64,000 bases of DNA from Ectocarpus siliculosus. Lineage: Eukaryota > Sar > Phaeophyceae > Ectocarpales > Ectocarpaceae. A model generated the notes under the pieces. That model saw only the letters and a list, made by a program, of their open reading frames with translations, was not told the DNA's origin and ran no database searches. The position numbers and the translations under genes were made by a program. How positions within the stretch are numbered: position 1 is the stretch's first letter; each line of letters opens with the position of its first letter. The stretch is taken from the NCBI GenBank assembly GCA_000310025.1, contig FN649742.1:1389789-1453788 (forward strand). Reading direction: 5' to 3'. Positions 34,876-47,300 of the stretch are shown in pieces.

Positions 34876-35627
34876 CAGTAGAGGTCCCTGTTTAAGGCCG
34901 AAAATTTAAGGCCGGTGGCCCTGTTTAAGGCCGGTGAAGTCGCCTGCCCCAAATGCCTTCCTTTTTTTTAAGGCCGCACAGGCCTTAAAAAGGGATGGTC
35001 CCTATTTAAGGCCTGTTGGAACCTCCTCCCACCCTATTTTAAGGCCGGTTTTGGGGTGATGCACGCAGGTTCGGCCGCATTATTTTCAAGCCACAACACA
35101 GCAGCTCTGGACATCTCCACACACACAACACACAACAGCCTAGCGTACCCCTACCGACCCAACCAGTCTTGGACCACGACATATATGTTGACCAGTTACA
35201 GTAATGTACAGTAGGGTAGTCACCAAGAGGGAGGCACTTGGTAATTTCTGTTGTTATTACAGATTGACGGGTAATAACATTTGGAAACGTGCAAACATTA
35301 TTTGACACGCTGTGTCGTCATTCAGTACATACATACGTAGCAGTGCCATGTGGTGCACATCCAACGCGGCGCTGTGGCACTGTGAGTGAGTGATATACAC
35401 CCCTGCTGGCTTTCAGACATGTTTGAACCGGCCCGCTTCCCGCATAGCCTTGAGTGCGCTGCACTATTCCTCAATAAGGCCGGTACCGGCCTTATTGAGG
35501 AATTCATAATCCTGTGTAAGGCCTGTACCGGCCTTAAACAAGGGCCGTTTCCAGTAAGGCCGGGTGCCCTGTTTAAGGCCGGTTTGTACCTTCCACACTA
35601 TGCGGCCTTAAACAGGGACCTCTACTG
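34876..35627. mobile_element. Tc1/mariner-like non-autonomous element, 752 bp, TA-flanked
   Basis: Perfect inverted ends: CAGTAGAGGTCCCTGTTTA at 34876 and its complement ending at 35627, with TA on both outer sides (34874-34875, 35628-35629). The ends continue into repeated TTTAAGGCCGG blocks; near 35475-35500 there is a palindrome AAGGCCGGTACCGGCCTT. The central part is unrelated AT/AC-rich DNA with no ORF. The TA duplication and CAGT ends point to Tc1/mariner (pogo-like). The 173 bp element at 1037 and the relic at 36285 have the same end pattern. Confidence 0.8.
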
Positions 35628-35629
35628 TA

Positions 35630-37957
35630 CCGACAAGGTCATGTGCAATCTAACTCCTGACCGCCATGCTGTTGTGTGTTGGCGTCATTGAAGCTACATA
35701 AGTAAACTGCTATATTGACCCTATCGAGACATGTCGAACGCATCTGATCTACCGCTGGGGCTGCGTCGAACGGCCGGTGGGTGGGTGCAAGAAACAGAAA
35801 CACGAGCAAGGACAACGCGCGCTTCGTCCTCCCGAACCAATCCTCCGCTGTCCTCCAGCGTTGTCTTCGGGGGATAAGTTGGTTGGTGCTTGTCTAACCC
35901 TGCTACCTGGCTATGTGGCCCCATAGACCTTGAAGGGTTTCCAACGAGGCAACGCCGACCTTTTCCCACTGTACAAGAGGGAGACCCAAAGACAACGTAG
36001 ACTAAACTCTTCTTCTTCTTCTTCTCACCGGCCTTGGCACCCAGTCTCGAGAACCTTGATGTCTCCCGGAGGGGCGAACGCCCTAAAAGTGTCGACTGTC
36101 CAACGAGACCCTGCCTGCCCCAGCCCGGAGTTCATCAACGAGAGTGACGGAGGTGGGGCGAGGGGGGAAAAAGCTCTTCCCAAATCAAGCAATTGACACA
36201 TTCTGTCGTTGGCTTATCCGAGTCCTCTTGTGCTGTTGACCTCACAGAGTGTTGAAAATGGCGTTACAACCTCTACAACCTCCACGTAGAGGTCCTTGTG
36301 TAGCGCCGGTTATGTGCCCAGAAACATTCACCCGCACTATTGCAAAGCACAGAATGACTTTGTAAATTCGGTGTGTGCCCGCCATAAGCACTGGCACTAT
36401 ACCGGCAACCGGCACTATTCAACCGGCACTAAACAGGGCCCTATACTGCTGTATCCCCTCTTGGGGGGGGGGGGGGTTGCTGCCGGCGTCACCGAGCCTA
36501 CCGAACTCCAGAGGTTATTGCGGGTTGTGTCAAGTTGTGTTGACATTTCAATTTTTGTACCCTAGAAAACAAATGTATTCGGACCTGACGTCGAAGTCAG
36601 CGGGGCTATGACCAAATGCTACCAATGGCCAACAGAGACCATCTACATCATGAGCTCATCGATATGCATACTTTCGCGGATTGGACGATTGGACTGTGTG
36701 TATGCATACTTTTTTTTTTTTTTGCCAAATATTAAGATTCCGAACCCAAGATTCCTGGCACGCAAAGAGTAGTCCCAATGATCAGATGATGAGTCGTCAG
36801 TCAAACCAGCATAAACGGTAGCGCTACTTTGTCGACTCCTGTCCTTTACTTTCGAGGCATCATCTACTGCCACAGGGCTTGCCGGGCCTACAACAGCAGT
36901 GAGGACCTGTAGTCGCACACGACAAGGCGTTGTGTAATCATCATGTGCCCTCTGGACTGTCCAAGACGACGTGTTCTCCCAAGACCAAGTGCCGATACAG
37001 CAGCAATTGAAGTTGAACCACACCTCCAGACTACATACACTATACCAAACGCACCTTCCGACATGACGTGTTCGTGCAGACATGCACCGTGCCCTTGGTG
37101 CTCATGCTAGAAGAGCAGAAGGCCACAGCAGCAGGAGCAGCAGGAGACACCGCCATGAAGAGAGCAGCGACTTGGCAGCATGCTGATATTGCCCACCTCA
37201 CATGTTCACTGATCGCCATGTTGAGGGTCAAGCACTGCCGCCTCTTGCGGTGCACGCAGGGAAGTGGTGTGCGCGATAGGTTGAGAGCGAGACGGTGGCC
37301 TTCGCACACGCGCCAGGCTTGCACACGCAAAGGACACTTCGAACGCAGGTCTATGTGTCTATGTGTGCTTGTCACCCCGGTGTGCGGAAACGCCTCCGAC
37401 GTTGCGGCGCAACTACTGACGTACTACTGTGGAGCGAACTGCAACTAACTGTAGCAGTGACGGCACAGATACGATCTTTCTCTCTGTCTCTCTCTCTCGC
37501 GAGAGTTTGTGAACGTTTGTTATTTAGTTATTTATTATTTACACACTGCCTTGTTCCTGTATCCTCAGCCCACTAACACCGATCCATTCTCTCGTGGAAA
37601 TATGTATGCTCATGCCCACGCACAGCAGTAAGGTCAAACAACAGAACAGCAGTGACGCGAGAGCGCACCAACAACGGTCGGCAAGTAGAGAGGACCGCAG
37701 CCGAGAGTCTTTCGTGTTCAAAGCACCGATACATTTGAAATGTCCATTTTGGTTGGATGTACACCAGTAGGTTGCATAGTCTGGTCGTCGTGCAGTTTTT
37801 ATTGCAACAAATGCCGTGCACAGCAGTCTTTGGTGCGGGTTGTGTAACTACTTCCTACACTATTTACACGTCATACCTACCCTCCCTCGAGAACCAACAA
37901 CGCGTGGACAGCAAGGTAAATAGCAGCCGTTTCTGGTCTCCTGAGAGATGATGGCAG
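35630..37957. other. Intergenic region
   Basis: Between the TPR gene promoter side and the 3' end of the XRCC2-like gene. A 48-codon ORF from the ATG at 35731 to the TAA at 35875 (Arg/Thr/Ser-rich) is open but unsupported. A (TTC) run is at about 36010-36023 and a T run at 36710-36723. The degenerate element at 36285-36452 is listed separately. Nothing else recognised. Confidence 0.4.
36285..36452. mobile_element. Degenerate relative of the 752 bp Tc1-like element
   Basis: Left GTAGAGGTCCTTGTGTAGCG with CCGG, right CCGGCACTAAACAGGGCCCT ending TACTGCTGTA; the middle repeats ACCGGCA blocks. The arrangement mirrors 34876-35627 with many changes, so it looks like an old, shortened copy. Confidence 0.5.
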
Positions 37958-40225
37958 TCAGCGCCCCTCCCAACCCTCCCCTTCTCCCAGCGCAGCCGCG
38001 GCAGGAACATCGTGTATACCGTCGTCCGTCACCACAAAAAAATACGGCCTCGATTCGCCATCCCGCCCCGCACTGTTACCACCAACTCGCCCCGCCCCCG
38101 CTGCGGCTGCCTTAAAAGAACCGCCTCCGCCACCGTAGCTACCCTTCGCTGGGCGAAGACTCAAAACTCGAGCCGTGAAGAGCGACAGGGCCCCCCCGCC
38201 GCCGCTCGATTGCGAAGGCGGGCGGGGCGATGGTGGGCGCTTCTGTCTTCGTCGCAGGAGGACCCTGAATGTGACCGCGCGCTGCCATATCTGCGGGAGG
38301 TACTCCCTGTGCTCCGTCGCCGCGTTCCCTCTGCTGTTGTTGCTGCTGCTGTTGTTGTTGCCACCGTTCCCTCGAGGCAAGAACAGAGCTGGCAAAAAAA
38401 AAAAATGAACGTGAGGGGGGGCGGAAGAGGTTTCTTCGGTGGTCGGGAGGGGGACGGTAAAGGGTGTCCCTCCTTTAGAATGGTGGAGCGCTTGTAGTCG
38501 TCAGGTAAAAATGAGGGTGGTACACTTGCCAAGTCCCCCCTCCCCCTGGCGCCCCCCCCTGCCCCCCCCCCATCTCCATAACCCTTTCCTCCTCGCCTCT
38601 CTCTGCCGAAACAAGGACCCGTCCATTGAACAAACGTGCGTGCCTAGCCCCTGTTACAGGTCCTTACCGTTCTTCGCAGCAAAGAGGACGACCGGTCGCT
38701 CCATTGTTAGCCGCACGAGGGCCTTCGCCACGATCCCCTGCATCGAGACAGCCTCTCCGCCGCAACTCTGGGCCATCTGCACTTGTTTTGTGTTACGGAG
38801 AGAGTCACGACCGCAAGGAAGGAACGTACAACAACAACACGTAACCATTAACGACATCCATCCATGTCAGACCGACAGATGCTTCGCAGAGTGCTTTTTT
38901 GGCAAAGGCAGATGCGACAAAAAAAGTGTGAGTCAGAACGCACCAATTGCCGTTTTGAGGCTTGCTGTCAACGACGTGGTTTCACTTCAGCTTCGGCTAG
39001 ACGGAGGCCTGTCCCCTCACGTACTCATTTTGCAGAGGCGGGAAAGAAAACAACGCACGGACACAGGGAGCACCACGCTCGAACACGTTCGTTCATGTTT
39101 CCAAGGGCAACAGGGCACGGAGTACTAAAAAACTACAAGACGATGTCATTGACTTTGCATAGTTACTGCAGTGACCGGCCTTGTCAGGGAGAAATCACTC
39201 ATTTTGGCGCGGACCGAGGGCCGCAACCGTTGTGTGACCGGACGAGAGAGAAACGACTCCTTTGTGTGGCTGGACGAGAGAGAAACGACGACAACTAGGA
39301 TAAGACATCCCGACTGAGGTTTTGTCTCGGACGGGGAGTCTCTCTATGTTTGTAAGTGCATTTTCTGATACCACAGACGAGAGATGAGAGAAGAAGTGCA
39401 TGGTACCTTGGCTAGAATCCCCCTCTCTGCCACCACTCATTACCATCGTCATCAGTCATTGCGCGTTCGTGGTGTGTCATCACCACACCTTGTCCTGCCA
39501 GAAAAAGGAGCCCATCCCGTCAACGACTACGACTGCCGGCCGGTGCCCCAGCTCGAACCTCAACACCTCAATCGCGGCCAGGAGCTCGAACAGCCCGGCG
39601 GGACGGACGACTCGGAGTCGCCGAAGACACCCAATCAACACGTCCTTGGCGCGGCCACGTTGTGCGCGAAGGGACAGGAGGAGTGGCGAAAACATCGTAG
39701 AGAACGCAACACCCACAACCACACACACGATAGAAAGACAGAGACAGAGACAGAGACAGAGACACACACAGAGACAGAGAGAGAGGAAGACTTGAGAGTA
39801 CCACCGTGTGGAGCAACTGGGCTTACCAAAGAATCCACATTAACTAGGGGGCTGAGATCGCAACGAACGGGATTGTTTGCTTGATGCCAGCCGACTCGAG
39901 CGACCAGGGTCCAAAGCGAGGTGGTTTAGTGGACCACTAGCCCCGCTTTCGGGAGGACTCCCCACGTAATGCCTGTGCTATAGGAAGGAATCCGCTACCG
40001 TTACCTCTAAATCGCTCTGGAGCTGCTGCGGGCGTGACGAAGAAGCGTGGGTCGTCCCACCTCCACCACCGATACCCCCCGAGGCGCTCTTGACCTGAAA
40101 CGTCGTGTTGTTCGAGATCTTCCCCTTGAGGAGCTGCTCCAGTCGCAGTATGCTCAGCCTGCCGTCTGCGAGACGAGCCCGTTCGGTCGTCCGATCCGAC
40201 AGGTAGTGCCACCGTGTCCGTGCAC

Positions 40226-40261
<36 letters not shown>

Positions 40262-42455
40262 ACAGCAGCAACGGCAGTAGACATCACGCCACACGAGAAG
40301 GGAAGACCGGAGGAGCAGCGGGTCAGGGGTATAACACCGAAAGCAAAATGATGACCATGCTCACTCAGCCCCCAACGTCGTCGTCTCGAGAATAAAACAA
40401 AACACATGGGTTGTCTGATCGGCGACTGTTTCAACGGTGCGTCAACATCACACACGCAACCACGCGACAAGGCCAGAGAGATGTTAGAAAGGCTTACCCA
40501 TTAGACTACTCAGTCAGCCGCTGGGGCTGACTGAGTAGGGCTGACTGAGTAGTCTAATGGGTAAGCCTTTCAAACAAAATATATGCTCAGAGCTCGTTAG
40601 CACCCGGCTGGGACACATGGGCTTGTGAGTGAGTAGAGATCTCCGAGGCCGGACCCCTCGCCAGACGCTGATCGGTAAATAATATGATGATTCTTTTGTA
40701 AGTGGACCACTGGGATTCGAGCCCGCGCGTGGAACCTTGTGTAAGAACGCTTTGACCATTAGACCACTAAGTCGAGGGGTCCGTCCCCGGAGATCCCTAC
40801 TTCTAAAAATCCCAGTGACCAGCCGGGTGGCAACGAGCCGAGAGTATATCGTTTGTTAGTAAGGCTTACCCATTAGACTACTCAGTCAGCGCTGACTGAG
40901 TAGTCTAATGGGTAAGCCTTTCTAACAAGAGAGGAGAGGTTCCAAGCAAAGACGTGCGTGAGAGGTGGGGTCGCTGTCCATCCATCCTTCTCGTCTACTG
41001 CGGCCGTGGCACCGCGGTATCCTACGGATGTACGTCGCGGTCAGTAACGCCGGATAGCTATGTGGTCGCAACCAAAAACAACATGTAACTACGGCATGGT
41101 CGTGCTGTGCGGGGCGCAGACGTACGTGAAAATGCCGGTGCAGGACACGCAAAAAAAACGAAAGTGGTAACACGCCTCTCTCTCGAGCAACTTCTCGCGG
41201 TAACGAGGATACACCAGCGACATACTTGCACAGCACACACACCAGGCATAGCCACGACTGCACAGCAGCAGCAGCTCACCTTCGGAAGGAAAAACCATTA
41301 CCGTTTCACCACCTCACACTCCTCAGGTAACTTTGTCTGTACAGCAAGCAGGCAGGTCAATGGCACCGACCGCCACACCGCCGCCGTGGACGTAGCAAAC
41401 GTCACTGGCTCTTTAAGGAGACCTTCAAGGAGTCTTGCGTGATTCGGGCGATATTAGTCGTATTTCCGAGGGGCACGCAGACCTTCCTTTTTTCATCACA
41501 GCTCGCACTCCCGTATTTATAACCGCCCCCGGGTGTTGTTGTCATCATCATGATCACGACTGCTCAACTCACCGTTGTCGAAAAACACCGCCGGTCGCTC
41601 CTCCCCGCCCAGCCAAGCCGGCATCACGCACCGCGCGACCACGTTGATCAAGACCTCCGACTTGCCGCTACCGCTGGGGCCGTACAGCTCCACCACGTCC
41701 CCCCGCCCGACGCCCTTGTCCTTGGTCTTGCTGCCGCCACTTCCTGCTGGCACCTTGTGTTGTACCGTGTTTCGTCGGTGGTGAAGGTGACCAAAAGTGG
41801 CGGGCTCAACCATTGTAATTTGAGTAGATATACTGTACTTTTGCAAGGGTAAGTTTTAGCCTGTGACCACGAAAATCGGTCCAGGGGGTGTGGTATCTCG
41901 CGTCATGTACAATATGTTCTTGCTTCCATTACACAAGTAAACGGGCCTACATCTACTTCGAAGCAAAAGAGTGGAACGGCTGTCTCTGTGTACAAGAATC
42001 TACCATCTTACTGCAAATACGCTGTAGGGCGGAGGGATCAGCTGAATATCTTCAACAGAACGGGTGGTGTGCATACAATCGTATTTTGAATTTTGAACTG
42101 CCAAACCACATCTTTCCAGAGGCGCATTACATGTGCTCTGGAACCAAATCGTCATACAAGTAGTCTAGCAGTATACCGCTGTGGGTAACGTATTGTAGGA
42201 AAAGTTCCGACGATACACACCCTGCTCTTGCGGCGGTGCCAGTTCACGTGTGTGTATCATGCCACGGATGCCTACCCACGCAGATTGGATTCAATCATTG
42301 TTGTGAACTTGTCAAGCGGGGGGAGGAGTGATACGCGGGGTGAATCCGTACCGTACCTCGTCGAAAAAGGCCAGTCCAGTAAGCAATGGCTTATGATTTG
42401 CTCTCCTGAATAGTTCCAGAGCCGTCTCATCGTCTTGCACGCTCAGCGCCATCAT
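37958..42455 (-). CDS. XRCC2: XRCC2-like RAD51 paralogue (DNA recombination/repair ATPase)
   Basis: Six minus-strand exons: 42455-42357, 41753-41573, 40165-40005, 39644-39489, 38776-38668, 38388-37958 (TGA 37958-37960). Every junction phase agrees, giving about 378 residues (human XRCC2 has 280). Exon 1 has ALELFRRANHKPLLTGLAFF. Exon 2 holds Walker A GPSGSGKS (about residues 58-65) followed by VLINVVARCVMP, close to XRCC2. Exon 3 opens with DGRLSILRLEQLL. Exon 4 holds Walker B in RPAVVVVDGMGSFFW, where XRCC2 has LLILDSLSAFYW. Exon 5 ends ERPVVLFAAKN. Exon 6 has EYLPQIWQRAVTFRV, SLFTARVLSL and YFFVVTDDGIHDV, matching the XRCC2 C terminus, with Gly/Ser-rich inserts that explain the extra length. 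The family acts in homologous recombination within the BCDX2 complex. A fold-back element sits in intron 2. Confidence 0.85.
40483..40926. mobile_element. Fold-back element of nested palindromes, 444 bp
   Basis: Both ends are themselves palindromes. 40483-40575 has arms of about 36 bases (GGCTTACCCATTAGACTACT and complement) around a short spacer; 40855-40926 is an almost perfect 72-bp palindrome of the same sequence. Between them a second inverted repeat pairs about 40575-40660 with 40773-40855 (ACCCGGCTGG, GATCTCC and CGGACCCCTCG blocks). The core is tRNA-like. The end palindromes contain GTCTAATGG, which resembles the D-arm of the core. No ORF. Intron 2 of the XRCC2-like gene. Confidence 0.8.
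40704..40782 (-). repeat. tRNA-derived segment (core of fold-back element)
   Basis: On the minus strand 79 bases begin GGACCCC and end GTGGTCC, pairing at 6 of 7 acceptor positions. A D-arm-like GACTTAGTGGTCTAATGGTC and a T-loop-like GGCTCGAATCC lie at suitable spacing (polymerase III A and B boxes). The anticodon arm (TTCTTACACAAGG) resembles a Val tRNA but pairs badly and the T-stem is broken. More likely a tRNA-derived SINE relic than a working tRNA gene. Confidence 0.45.
41862..41912. mobile_element. MITE family A, terminal fragment
   Basis: Contains GAAAATCGGTCCAGGGGGTG followed by TGGTATCTCGCGTCATGTAC, the right end of the family as seen at 8330-8382. The rest is absent. In intron 1 of the XRCC2-like gene. 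Confidence 0.5.
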
Positions 42456-44371
42456 GCACTGCCTGCTCGTGCTGTGGCATTCCAAAGCAAGCAGCAAAAA
42501 AAGCGAGAAAGCGAGACAGAAGCGAGAAGCACCAAGCAAGGGGAACCGCGGACGAGGAACGACATATGTAATCCCAGGTACCTCACCCTCCGTTTATCCA
42601 TTTGTTGCCCCCCCGTGCACCGTTCACTTGTTGTGCTCTTGTGCTTGCACTTGTCGTTTGGACCACTGCACTGCAGTAATGAAGTACAAAAATAGGAGAG
42701 CATGTACCCATTGTTAGGCAGGTTGTGTGTATGGACGTATGGACACGCCAAAAAAAATTGATAAACTAAATGTGCCGAACCGTCAGGAGTTTATCCGAAA
42801 AGCTTCAACGAACCGGCAACAGTTTCCAGCCGGTTTTCCTCCACTCACTGAAAATACTCCACCACATCCCGTTCGACTGTGAGTATATCTCGAATGGGTA
42901 GTCTTTCTGTGCGTGTATTTATTTTTCCTTAATTTCTTTCTTTGAGGTGGCGTTCTGCGGGTCGAGGCCTGCCGACCAAGCACCACCTGGTTTCAGTCAA
43001 AAACCACCCCCGTAAAACCCTGTGAACACTCTGTCCACTACTGTCAACGTGTCACGCGCATACTCGTCAACTTGTCGTTCGCATGACGTACAGTCGTGAT
43101 ATTCGAACGTATTGCGACCGTTTGCATGTGAATCGGAGCTCCAACCAAGCCAAGACCCGGTCTCGAGACATCAGCTCGAGAGACAGAGAGCGAGAGAGAG
43201 AGCGAGAGAGAGAGAGAGAAGACACCGGGATACAGCTCAGGCCTCCGTGAGTCGTCACGTACGTACGCGAACTGAGAGCGAAGGCAAAAGGTGAGAGTTT
43301 CAAACTTTTGAACGCTATTACACCATGTACGGGCTGAAGAAGCATGTTCTCATTCATATTGATTGTTGTCGTTGTTGCTCTTGTGTCGTCTTCGCAATTT
43401 TTTTTTTTCGTTCCTGCTCATTCAGACCGAACCCACGGAAATCTGCCTTGGTACTTGGTATGAAGTAAGTCGTCATGTTCTTGATTTTCGATACTCGTCC
43501 AAAATCCACCATAATCCCCCCGGCGAGTCTTGTATTGGACTTCTCTCGGCCCCCTTCCTTGCCGGGAAATTCGGAGGTGCGCGCTTATTCTATCGCGCTC
43601 AATGGATCAGCCGAAGAGTCAAATAATGTATGTACGCTTTGAAGGGACAGACAGCAGCCAAAAAACGCAATTATTTGGTGCCGATCGTGTGCCAACCGAA
43701 GACAGGGTGCCCACACAGTTGGAACCGGTGTGGTGTGGACAATGAGTTCCAGAGATCATCATGTCGTTCTGCTGCATGGCGCACCCGACAGAGATTTACA
43801 CCACTCGTGTCGGCCGGAAAAAAAACTGCATGATGCATCACACGCGTCCGCTGCACCCGTCCGTACCTCTGTCCGACTTGATGACAAAAGGACCCCATCG
43901 CGGAGGGGAACAAATCACTTACATACCTCTCGAACTCTGAGCGTAGCCATGCGATTCAAGCTGCCATGCCCTTGAGGGAGTTGGAGAAACGATGCGTGTC
44001 GCCCAATACATCCGGCTGCACAACAAGCAGAGAGCGGTGGGCACTGCGAACAAACCGAAAAACATCCATTTTTCTTGCGAGTACGCCGCTCCTCCCGTCC
44101 TCCCTCAACCACCACCATCGTACACACGATATCACCACCCAACATTCCAACAACCGTACCCATCACTCCCTTCTCCGTCTCTCCTTTGGCCCCATGTCGG
44201 GGCTTCGAACAAGCACAGGCCTCTGCTCTCCCCTGCCTACAACAGGCCATCCACCAATGTGGTAGTCTACGCACAGCATCATTACTACTGCTGTTACTCT
44301 TGTTGACCTGCGACACCCAGCAAACAAAGCCGCCACGAAAGCTGCTGCCGCCGCGCCACACAACAACGCCG
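42456..44371. other. Intergenic region upstream of the XRCC2-like gene
   Basis: Separates the XRCC2-like start from the 3' end of the first SMYD-like gene. An (AG)-rich run lies at about 43170-43220. No exon with family similarity was found; ORFs near 43720 and 44075 lack splice or family support. Confidence 0.4.
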
Positions 44372-47300
44372 CTACGCGAAAGGAGAAAAGCGTCTCAAGC
44401 ACTCCACGAGGGCCCTCGTCTTGGGGTGGCCCTCCCCGAGACAAACGGCGGCGACCTTGATCGCCTCCTCGAGGCTGTCGCGCGACGCCCGCGTCAGCTG
44501 CTCCGCCCGGCGGTAGCTCCCCTCGACCCTCGCGTCCGCCGCCCACCGCAAGGCCTCCCGGTGCATCGTGAAGCGGAGGTCTGCGGTGTAGCCGGTATCG
44601 AGGCCTTGGCGCTATAAAGAAAGACACACACGCATAAGGACAGACAGACGTTCAAGCACATCACGACGCCCATGCGGCGCACACGGCCCGCATGCTGTCT
44701 TGGAAGGAATGCGAGGAAGGGAAAGCTGGGCAATCGCACCGGAAGTTGAAAATAGGTAAAAGCCCCGTCTTGGAATTCGCAGCGGAATGAGCAAAGCACA
44801 AAAACACCCACACGCCTCACACCGGCCGAGCGCACCCAACCGCTATTACAAATAATAGACAGAAAAGGCGTAGCATATCCAATAGACTACAAGTCAGGCG
44901 TATACAGCATACCCAATAGACTACAAGTCAGCCAAGTCAACCTCTGGCTTGTAGTCCAGCTGGCTTGTAGTCCAGCGGATGCGCTGAACACCTTAACACG
45001 GTTGGCTCTCACTCTCTCTCTCTCACCACTAGCCTATCCGCCAGCTCCTGCGCCGATCGGAACCGGAGAGAGCCGTGCATCCTCCGACGAGTGGCCACCT
45101 CGTCGATGCGCATCGCCAACTGCAGCTGTAAGCGGGAGGACAGGTCGGGCCCCGCCAGGAGCATCTGCAGACCCTGCTCTAGCTGTGCCCGCAAACCGGC
45201 CTGGATCTCTCGTACGCTGAACAACAAACGAAAAAGGCGTTATTTTCCGGGGCGGGGGGAGGGGTTCGGGGGGGTACCAACGTTTGTTTATTGTGTGCTT
45301 TGGGAATGGGGCAGCGTAGGCGGGCTTCGGGACCGCTAGGTGTAAAATGTATGAGCGCGTGAGGGTGCTGAGGCCGGGGCCCCGATCGGTTCGTTGATCG
45401 ATTCATCAGGCGTGTACGGAGAGAATATCATCGTGCATGACGAGAGGATACGTGGTCCTCGACGGGAACCGACAAGAACACCATTCGTACCTACCGAAAT
45501 ATTTACTTGCCGGAAAACGCGTCGAGATCTTCGCTCGCTCACCTTCTGTTTTGCGCGTTCTCCAACAAGGCTTCAATATTCTGCAGCATCTTAGTCACTC
45601 GCCAGTCTCCCGAGGAAGCCCCCGGCTTGGTGTCGTCCTCGCACCGCGGGCAGTCGCACGAGAAGCCCCACACGTTTTGCAGCAGCTCTCGGCGACCCTG
45701 GTTATAGCGGCGGCAGGCGTGGACGAGGCCAGGCGCACAGACGGCCGGGGTTTGGCACCGACCGACGATTCGGCACAGCACAGCATGTCTGCCGAGCACG
45801 ACCACACACGCAATTTGTCTTCTCGAAGAGCAAACAAAACATTAGCGCAAGCCACGTGGATTGGCTGCTTGTTTGCTTCTTTGGCCGAGTAACTGAGGCC
45901 GACCTCTTGCTGTGGTTAACTGACGCACCACTAGACGTCTGCGTCTCCTATTTCCGACCACGTGCTCTGCTTCTTTCCTCGACCCGCACTTTCTGCATCC
46001 CAGCACACACCGTAGGTTAAACAAGATATCACACCCCCTGGACCTATTTTCAAAACTCGAACACTCGACGACGAAGAGGCTGCCACAATCAAATGATAAG
46101 TTGTCGGAAGTGCTCTTGACGAGGCGGTTCCAAACGCCGTCAATTCGGGCAGCGTAACTGTTATAGCTGCAGAGTTCCCAAGCTTTGAAAATCGGCCCAG
46201 AGAGAGAGTGGTGCCTAAGTGCAACCTACGGCACGGATCGAGGCCCTTGTTCAGCCTCACCTCAGTCGAAGAAACAACCCGGAGGACGGCACGACATGCA
46301 TGCCACGAAAGGGGGAGCAAATACAACAGTTTCGTTGCAACGACAAAGACATAAAAAAATCCACCACCTTTGGCACAGCAGTATGAAGGAGCCATTGGCC
46401 ATCGGTAATCGGTCCCGTGGGAACAATGCCTCGTCCTCTCGAGGACCGCGTGGTCTAACCGGTAAAGGCATGCAAAGCAACTTGAGAGTACGCCCCCCCA
46501 CCTCCTTTGTCGCCGCATCCGCACAGTGGGCCAAGTAAGACACGCAGACCTCCTCCCCCGCGGAGACGTCTGTTGTGCACCTTAGGGCCAGCTCCAGCGG
46601 CGGCCCCTCGGGGCCCGCGCGGCGCGAGTGGAAGCAAGCGTTCGGCTCGCAAGAATGGTTCACCAGAGACGCCGCGGGGAAGACACCGACCACGGTGGGC
46701 GGAAGGAGCCTGCCCAGCGGTTCCGGCTGCACGGTGTGGAAATTGCGGCGGAGCCTGGAAGGAGGGGGAGGGGGAGTACGGTGGTGAGCTCATTGGACTG
46801 GGGTCGGGTGGGATGGAGTGAGAGAGCGGGGGGCGCCCTCCATATGTGGTACTATTCTACCATGAGCACAAACCAAAAGGACAACAAAAGGTGGGTGGTA
46901 GCACGAAGCGCGTCCTGTTTTCTGGCCAACAGAACCGGAGCGTCCATTCCCTCAGTCGGAAAGCCTTGGCTTAGATGCTCCATCCAACAGCAGTTTGATC
47001 AATCAAGACCAAGTCCGAGACAGAGGCATCGGTTGCTCCCGAAGTACTTAAGGCACCTGCAACACCCATCGACTCCCCGTTGTCTTCCTTTCTAGAGGAA
47101 CAGGGGTGGGACAGGGGTGGTGTGTGGCAAACGTAGAGAGGCAGATGGACGTGGCTACTGCGTGGTTGTTGGTGCCTGTACTCTGTGCCCGTAGGTTTAT
47201 CTGTGCTGCCGTGGCACATCGTTTCGCCGTTTAGAACGAGTCAAAGAGACAAGTCAACAGCGGGGGCGGCGGGGCAATTTCCGTCCGACGGCCTCCAGGA

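Noticed and set aside
38439-39128. Plus-strand ORF of 229 codons
   Set aside because: Antisense to an exon and introns of the XRCC2-like gene, which has clear motifs and consistent phases.
40704-40782. Functional tRNA gene
   Set aside because: Acceptor stem and A/B boxes are present but the anticodon and T stems do not pair, and it is the core of a repeat element.
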